In this document: positions 59,597-64,000 of the stretch, one piece after another
How positions within the stretch are numbered: position 1 is the stretch's first letter
Layout of the letters: each line of letters opens with the position of its first letter
Origin: Lentilactobacillus otakiensis DSM 19908 = JCM 15040
GTDB lineage: Bacteria; Bacillota; Bacilli; Lactobacillales; Lactobacillaceae
DNA length: 64,000 nucleotides
Direction: 5' to 3'
NCBI RefSeq assembly: GCF_001434145.1
Contig: NZ_AZED01000008.1
Location: 62,001-126,000, forward strand
Position numbers and translations under genes: made by a program
Notes under the pieces: generated by a model
Seen by the model: the letters and a program-made list of their open reading frames with translations, nothing else
What the model was told of the DNA's origin: nothing
Databases searched by the model: none

Positions 59597-60922
59597 ATGA
59601 CTGATAAGAACAGTGTTTTAACTGATAAAGATTTCTCGGAGCTCCACAATGATTTCAAAAGCGCACCAAAGAGTGATGTGTTATCGAGAATCATTGAGCA
59701 AAACGGCATTAACCAAGCTGCCCAGGATCCCGACGCCCAAGTTCGTTTGAATCCAGTGTTTTCGGTGGATTTGCAGACAGGCTCAGTGACTAATCAGAAG
59801 CAAAGCGGCCGCTGCTGGTTGTTTTCTCTGGTCAACACGTTGCGTCACCAATTTGCATCGAAATATAAGGTGAAGGATTTTAATCTTTCACAAAAATACT
59901 TATTCTTCTGGGACAAAATCGAACGGGCCAATATTTTCTATGATCGAATTCTGGCAACCGCCAGTCGGCCTGCCGATGACCGTGAAGTGGAAAATTATTT
60001 GAGCTTTCCTGGTGATGATGGTGGCCAATGGGCTATGGCAGCCGCATTGGTTCAAAAGTACGGCGTGGTTCCGGTGAGCGACTTCCCTGAAACTGCCAAC
60101 GTGGAGAATACCGGCGCATTTGATATCGTTATGAATCGGAAACTGCGGATCGATGCTGCTAATCTTCGCCAAATGGTCAAAGGCGAAAAGTCCGATGACG
60201 AAATTAGTGCCGCTCGCAAAAAGATGTTGAGCGAAGTTTATCGAATCACGGCATACTCATTCGGTGAGCCGCCAACAACGGTTGACTTTGCTTATCGGGA
60301 TGATGATAAGAAATATCACAAGGTTTCAGGTCTGACACCCAAAGAATTTTATGCCAAATACTTTGACGTTGATTTGGACGACTACGTGGTTTTGTCGAAT
60401 TCGCCTGAGAAGGATTATAACCAGCTGTATTCCCTGCCCAGTCAAAATAACGTGGTCGGTGGTAAGCAAATTCAGTTCCTGAACTTACCAATGGATGTCC
60501 TGAAAAAAGCGACGATTGCTCAGCTCAAAGACGGTGAAACTGTCTGGTTTGGCAATGATGTTCTTGAGCAAATGGATCGCAAGAAGGGCTTCCTCGATAG
60601 CCACTTATTCCGTTATTCAGAATTGTTCGATACGGATTTGGAAATGGATAAAGGCACTCGGCTTCAATATCATCAAGCCGAGGTTTCCCACGCCATGACC
60701 TTTACCGGTGTTGATTTGGATGGCGACACCCCAACGAAATGGAAAGTTGAAAATTCTTGGGGCGACAAGAATGGTGAGAAAGGTTACTTCACGATGAATG
60801 ACGACTGGATGGATGACTATGTCTATGAAGTAGTTGTTCACAAAAAGTATCTCTCTGACGATCAGAAAACCTTGCTGAAACAGGCGCCAATTGAATTGCC
60901 AGCTTGGGATTCGTTGGCATAA
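59597..60922 (+). CDS. pepC: Aminopeptidase C (C1B cysteine peptidase)
   Basis: 441 residues, bleomycin hydrolase family, full length. Catalytic Cys73 in QKQSGRCWLFS, His in EVSHAMTFTGV and Asn in VENSWGDKNGEKG. Cytosolic hexameric peptidase removing N-terminal residues from casein-derived and other peptides. GGAGGG precedes the ATG. The PepC/PepE/PepG subtypes cannot be fully separated by eye. Confidence 0.93.
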   Translation: MTDKNSVLTDKDFSELHNDFKSAPKSDVLSRIIEQNGINQAAQDPDAQVRLNPVFSVDLQTGSVTNQKQSGRCWLFSLVNTLRHQFASKYKVKDFNLSQKYLFFWDKIERANIFYDRILATASRPADDREVENYLSFPGDDGGQWAMAAALVQKYGVVPVSDFPETANVENTGAFDIVMNRKLRIDAANLRQMVKGEKSDDEISAARKKMLSEVYRITAYSFGEPPTTVDFAYRDDDKKYHKVSGLTPKEFYAKYFDVDLDDYVVLSNSPEKDYNQLYSLPSQNNVVGGKQIQFLNLPMDVLKKATIAQLKDGETVWFGNDVLEQMDRKKGFLDSHLFRYSELFDTDLEMDKGTRLQYHQAEVSHAMTFTGVDLDGDTPTKWKVENSWGDKNGEKGYFTMNDDWMDDYVYEVVVHKKYLSDDQKTLLKQAPIELPAWDSLA

Positions 60923-60938
60923 AAACGAATCATGAATA

Positions 60939-60967
60939 TTGACACCGTCTAAGCGCCTATGTATGAT
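60939..60967 (+). promoter_or_regulatory. Promoter of the antisense (antitoxin) RNA
   Basis: TTGACA (60939-60944), 17-bp spacer, TATGAT (60962-60967). It drives a ~60-nt transcript toward the toxin gene. Confidence 0.75.
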
Positions 60968-60973
60968 TAACTT

Positions 60974-61034
60974 GTAAGTAGAGAAAGTATTTCATCACTA
61001 AAAAAAGGAACCCGGGTGAGGGGTTCCTTTTTTT
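60974..61034 (+). ncRNA. Predicted antisense antitoxin RNA (RNA II-like)
   Basis: From about 60974 to the terminator at 61001-61034. It contains GTAGAGAAAGTATTTCATCA (60978-60997), which is largely complementary to the toxin mRNA around its ribosome site and start codon; the matching plus-strand direct repeat is at 61126-61147. This is the par/Fst type I arrangement: convergent RNAs, direct repeats and a shared terminator. Inferred from sequence only. Confidence 0.65.
61001..61034. terminator. Shared bidirectional terminator of the toxin-antitoxin locus
   Basis: AAGGAACCC / GGGTTCCTT with A7 on one side and T8 on the other, so it can stop both the antisense RNA (+) and the toxin mRNA (-). 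Confidence 0.85.
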
Positions 61035-61060
61035 ATGGCTACGTTCACCGCCAAGAACAA

Positions 61061-61144
61061 TTATCGTCGGTTGCTAAAAATAGCAACAATAATACCGGCT
61101 AAAACAGCCATAAGAAATTGGGTGAGTAGAGAAAGCAATTCCAT
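61061..61144 (-). CDS. Fst-like type I toxin peptide (27 aa)
   Basis: 27 residues starting MELLSLLTQF, a single hydrophobic helix (FLMAVLAGIIVAIF) and a charged SNRR end, the form of Fst/Ldr-type membrane toxins. The ribosome site AAGGAGGTG is very strong but only 2 nt from the ATG; a TTG two codons later (61138) has 8-nt spacing and may be the true start. The leader contains CTTTC/GAAAG pairing that could mask the ribosome site, as in Fst mRNAs. It would depolarise the membrane if translated without its antisense RNA. Confidence 0.7.
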   Translation of the reverse strand: MELLSLLTQFLMAVLAGIIVAIFSNRR

Positions 61145-61189
61145 CACCTCCTTTCCAATAGGCTCATCAGAAAGATTGACGGTTCTTTA

Positions 61190-61218
61190 ATCATACCGGA
61201 AAAAGCGTAATCTGCATA
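61190..61218 (-). promoter_or_regulatory. Probable promoter of the toxin mRNA
   Basis: On the minus strand TATGAT (61190-61195) with TATGCA (61213-61218) 17 bp upstream. The -10 context TATGATTAA is the same as in the antisense promoter; the -35 is poor. Confidence 0.45.
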
Positions 61219-61281
61219 AGTACATAAGTGTTGGGTAACATCTGTTGGAGCTATTCCATAACACTCATAGAAATAACCTAA

Positions 61282-63072
61282 CTATTTTTGCTCATCCTGT
61301 AATTCATTTGAATAAATCAGCAGGCGTTGCGCATAGCTTGGGTGATCAAAGGTGGATTTGATGGTTCCTTTAAGCTGGGTCAGATTATCCGTGATGATAC
61401 CATCGACGTTTAAGAATAACATTTTAGTCATATCGGGCTCATCGTCCACGGTCCAAGCATAGACCTGCTGACGGCGAAAATGGGCTTCGTTGACGAACTG
61501 GTCATTGAGAGTGGTTTCCTCCATCGTGTAAGCATTCGCCTTGGTCTGTGGGAACGAGAAGTTGTAGGGCAGAATGTAGCTGACAAATAGTTTGGGTGCC
61601 TGTTTCTTCAATCCACTGATTACGTCATAATCAAGTGAATGAATATGGTCATGATCACTTAATAGCCGGGTTTCGTAACGTTTAACAAATAGTTTTAACA
61701 TATCTGGACTGTCATGAGACGTTGTTTTGATTTCAACCAACAGCTTTTGGTGATCGCGCTCAGCAGCCTTTAAATATTGATCAAAGCTGGCAATATGCGC
61801 TGTGTGGCCATTTTCATGAACTTTTAGCTTCGTCATCTGTGAGAGGGTCATCTGGTAGGGCGCCTTATTCACACCAGCCAGATTTGATAAATTCTCATCG
61901 TGCATGACGACAAATTGATGATCCTTGGTTTCATGCAGGTCCATTTCAACGTAGTCGGGCTTATCCTTACTGGTTCGGTTCAGTGCCGGAATGGTATTTT
62001 GGACCCCATTGCCATCATTGACGCCGCGGTGAGAAATCGTTGCCGGGCGGCTCAATAGAGCACCTTGAAGGTAGACGGCATTGAAGGTGACATCACCAAT
62101 TAAGAATAAACCAATTAGTACAGCACCCATCAACCGCCGGCCAATTCTTCGCTTGCGGGGGAGACGAGTGACGACGGATTCAGTGTGCCATTTGGATTCA
62201 TCTAGAACCATTAACAGGATCAGCATAAACACAACCACACTGAATGAGGCGACCAGCCGCTGCCAGACGGTTAGGAGACCCATGTTGGTAATTGCACCGA
62301 CGAAGCCGATCAGCTTGGCCTGCGAATCCAAATACGTTTGCAAGAAATAAAGTAGGTAAGAGACGATGGTCGTCGAGGCCAGACTGATTAATCCCAAGAC
62401 AAAGATTCGCCACAGGTACTGCCAAGTGTTATGCCGCGTTAGCTGCCAACTGTTTTTGGCAGCCTCAAGTCCGCGCTGATGATGAATAATCATCATTGGC
62501 AACACTTGGATCAAACGAATGCTTAGATAGAAGATTGCGATACCCAGAACGGTGATCAAGATAGCTATTAATGGCTTTTTCTCTAAATCATCTAAAATGA
62601 ATGTCGGAATGGTGGCTTTGGAAAGCAGCGGTGAATTGAGGTAGGCAACTGAGAAGGGTAAGACCAAAATAAAGTAGCCAATGAAGAACAAAAAGCTACC
62701 TAACCGCAATCGCCGCATGTCATGAATCGCGTTCTTGAAAACTTCCCACAGACTCATATTCTGTTTGAGGGCAATGTTGTTAATGCCGTAAAGCAGAAAA
62801 GCAAACTGCCAGAAGACGAGGGCAAAAATCACCAGCAGTAAGATGAATAATTCCACAACTGCCAGGGGCTTTTGTGTCAGCAGCCAAACTGCGTTGGTGT
62901 ATGACAGATATGGGATCCGGTTGATTTGGAGAATTAATCCGGTCACATACTGCATGATTGGAACGACTACGATGCCTAATAATAAATTAATAATAATGAC
63001 TAAACTGACATAGGCACCCCAGTTGTTGAAAAATGTTCTGATTGATCGTCGTAAAAGCTTGTTGCCTTTCAT
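61282..63072 (-). CDS. Membrane glycerophosphodiester phosphodiesterase
   Basis: 596 residues. The N-terminal ~330 residues hold eight or so membrane segments (GPDP membrane domain). The C-terminal ~250 residues are the GDPD catalytic domain: ISHRGVNDGNGVQNTIPAL (His-Arg, catalytic His), YVEMDLHETKDHQFVVMHDENL (Glu-Asp metal site and second His), LLVEIKTT and QVYAWTVDDEPDM. It hydrolyses glycerophosphodiesters or lipoteichoic-acid-related substrates at the cell surface. GAAGG precedes the ATG. Confidence 0.92.
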   Translation of the reverse strand: MKGNKLLRRSIRTFFNNWGAYVSLVIIINLLLGIVVVPIMQYVTGLILQINRIPYLSYTNAVWLLTQKPLAVVELFILLLVIFALVFWQFAFLLYGINNIALKQNMSLWEVFKNAIHDMRRLRLGSFLFFIGYFILVLPFSVAYLNSPLLSKATIPTFILDDLEKKPLIAILITVLGIAIFYLSIRLIQVLPMMIIHHQRGLEAAKNSWQLTRHNTWQYLWRIFVLGLISLASTTIVSYLLYFLQTYLDSQAKLIGFVGAITNMGLLTVWQRLVASFSVVVFMLILLMVLDESKWHTESVVTRLPRKRRIGRRLMGAVLIGLFLIGDVTFNAVYLQGALLSRPATISHRGVNDGNGVQNTIPALNRTSKDKPDYVEMDLHETKDHQFVVMHDENLSNLAGVNKAPYQMTLSQMTKLKVHENGHTAHIASFDQYLKAAERDHQKLLVEIKTTSHDSPDMLKLFVKRYETRLLSDHDHIHSLDYDVISGLKKQAPKLFVSYILPYNFSFPQTKANAYTMEETTLNDQFVNEAHFRRQQVYAWTVDDEPDMTKMLFLNVDGIITDNLTQLKGTIKSTFDHPSYAQRLLIYSNELQDEQK

Positions 63073-63138
63073 GTTCGAGTTACCTTCTTTTTAAAGTTCG
63101 ATATTTTTATCCTACCATAACTCCAAGCAGAACTAACA

Positions 63139-63268
63139 AAAAGAGAGTGCGAAAAAAGGCGATTTGATCCCAGAATTTAAGGGGGTAAATCAATTATTCC
63201 TGGTTCTGAAATGGTTGATTTATCTCCTTAAATGGCCGGGATCAGCCGATTTGAGCACGTTTTTGCTA
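63139..63268 (-). repeat. Structured intergenic repeat, class 1, long copy H
   Basis: Read on the minus strand: AAAAACGTGCTCAAATCGGC ... GATCCC/GGGATC and TTTAAGG/CCTTAAA helices, an inner GATAAATCAA/TTGATTTA hairpin, and the 3' end CGCACTCTC. Copy C (13255-13326) is the same element without the inner part. It follows the terminator of the lipoprotein gene. Confidence 0.68.
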
Positions 63269-63284
63269 GGTGATAATGGCGCCA

Positions 63285-63334
63285 CCAAAAAAGGAGACCG
63301 AGGCAAAAGTTTGCACTTTTGTCCCAGTCTCCTT
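63285..63334 (-). terminator. Terminator of the lipoprotein gene
   Basis: 20-bp stem with AAGGAGAC...AAAAGT and ACTTTT...GTCTCCTT arms; on the minus strand followed by T6. Core GGGACAAAAGT shared with the terminator at 13196. Confidence 0.85.
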
Positions 63335-63343
63335 GATACTTAT

Positions 63344-63901
63344 TTAATCTTTAGGTGTAACCCATACTTGTGGTGCAGGATCTTCATCCAGGTTCCGAAC
63401 AACTTTATAACCAGTTACCTTCAACTTGGACTGATGGTTCTTCCCGGCAACGGTATTCTTTACAGAAATCGTTTGGTGCATTGGGATGTCTGAAAGCTTC
63501 CCCTTCATATAAATCACCGGTTTATTAGCCGAGTCGTTCTTGAAGGTATACTTCAAAGTTCCCTGCTTATCCAGATCATTTGCTTTTTTAGCTTCACTGT
63601 ATGTTTTGTACATCTTATTCACACTGTAGATTGTCACAGTGTGATTTTTGCTGTTAAATTTGTATGCATCAATGCCTGACTTGCTCTTATAATTAATTGA
63701 ACCGTTCATATACCAAAGATTATCGTTGGATGTTAAAACCTCTTTGGCTGATTTATTCTGAACCTGGTTCTGCATGCTGGCCTTGCTGCTGTCGTTATTT
63801 GAACTCTTATTTGAAGAACTGCTGCAGCCAGCCAAAATTAGTGCAAAGCTTGCAACAACCGCCAAAATAACGGCTAATGATCTGCTCTTTTTCATTTCCA
63901 T
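63344..63901 (-). CDS. Lipoprotein of unknown function
   Basis: 185 residues. Signal peptide (KKSRSLAVILAVVASFALIL) with lipobox LAGC, followed by a Ser/Asn-rich linker and a small beta-rich domain (NLWYMNGSINYKSKSGIDAYKF...HTVTIYSVNKMYKTYSEAKKAN). Anchored to the outer face of the membrane. ATG 63901 with GAGG 5 nt upstream is listed; ATG 63895 is the alternative. No family recognised. It is followed by a terminator and repeat H. Confidence 0.75.
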   Translation of the reverse strand: MEMKKSRSLAVILAVVASFALILAGCSSSSNKSSNNDSSKASMQNQVQNKSAKEVLTSNDNLWYMNGSINYKSKSGIDAYKFNSKNHTVTIYSVNKMYKTYSEAKKANDLDKQGTLKYTFKNDSANKPVIYMKGKLSDIPMHQTISVKNTVAGKNHQSKLKVTGYKVVRNLDEDPAPQVWVTPKD

Positions 63902-64000
63902 AATCACCTCATATGTTGAAATTATCACATAACACTGTCAAAATCTAGTAGTATGGTTCATTATTAATAATTGATACAAAAGTTTAACAAGATCGCAACT
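63902..64000. other. Right-edge intergenic segment
   Basis: AT-rich, no gene or recognised RNA; presumably the promoter region of the lipoprotein gene. Confidence 0.4.

Noticed and set aside
59301-59600. Plus-strand ORF of 99 codons through class-2 repeat G
   Set aside because: The sequence is explained by conserved base pairing; no ribosome site at its start and it runs into the pepC leader.

Overview
The window reads as a contiguous chromosomal stretch of a low-to-mid GC Gram-positive bacterium of the family Lactobacillaceae. The signs are Shine-Dalgarno-led genes (AGGAGG type), a malolactic-type enzyme next to fumarase, an adenosylcobalamin-dependent ribonucleotide reductase with a PduO-type cobalamin adenosyltransferase, aminopeptidase C, an LPQTG sortase substrate and T-box leaders. 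The gene content resembles the Lentilactobacillus (buchneri/hilgardii/kefiri) group; that assignment is an inference and the species is not claimed. No phage, insertion sequence, CRISPR array, rRNA or tRNA gene was recognised.

Layout. 1-5.9 kb: 5' end of an APC amino-acid permease, a DUF536-like HTH/coiled-coil protein, CHAD protein, EstA-like esterase, UppP and a medium-chain reductase. 6-13.3 kb: the threonine block, with exporter ThrE, an ACT-domain protein, thrB and thrC on the minus strand and hom-aspartokinase diverging on the plus strand. 13.3-19 kb: LysR/TDT transporter pair, GNAT, a 59-aa membrane protein, then a T-box-controlled ketopantoate-reductase-like dehydrogenase and aminotransferase. 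19-33.7 kb: transporters, a DUF2975/HTH/CPBP cluster, a 3-hydroxyacyl-CoA dehydrogenase-type gene, two ABC systems (one with a YtrA-like GntR repressor), and a Zur-type box ahead of an alternative ribosomal protein S14 gene and a 38-aa basic protein. 33.7-41.6 kb: DUF805, fumarase, malolactic-type enzyme, PduO, NrdJ with tandem NrdR-like boxes, and a phosphoribosyltransferase. 41.7-51.5 kb: two paralogous membrane proteins, a TPP riboswitch with tenA, a 1083-aa LPQTG surface protein, a Nat-type ABC exporter, and secreted/lipoprotein genes. 51.6-64 kb: D-serine dehydratase, MFS, a Met T-box with a MetE-like methyltransferase, a putative vitamin B6 operon, pepC, a compact type I toxin-antitoxin locus, a membrane GDPD and a lipoprotein.

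The most unusual content is intergenic. (i) A 27-codon hydrophobic ORF at 61061-61144 faces a short convergent antisense transcription unit with a good promoter, a shared bidirectional terminator and direct repeats spanning the toxin start. This is the architecture of Fst/par type I toxin-antitoxin loci. (ii) Two inverted copies of a ~150-nt branched element (59031-59178 minus, 59331-59483 plus) differ in sequence along their helices but keep base pairing, while loops and one hairpin stay constant. (iii) A second family of long imperfect palindromes with ends like GAAACGTGYTCCGAC and GTCGCACTCTA occurs at least six times, usually beside a terminator and often at the 3' end of a gene. I do not recognise either repeat family.
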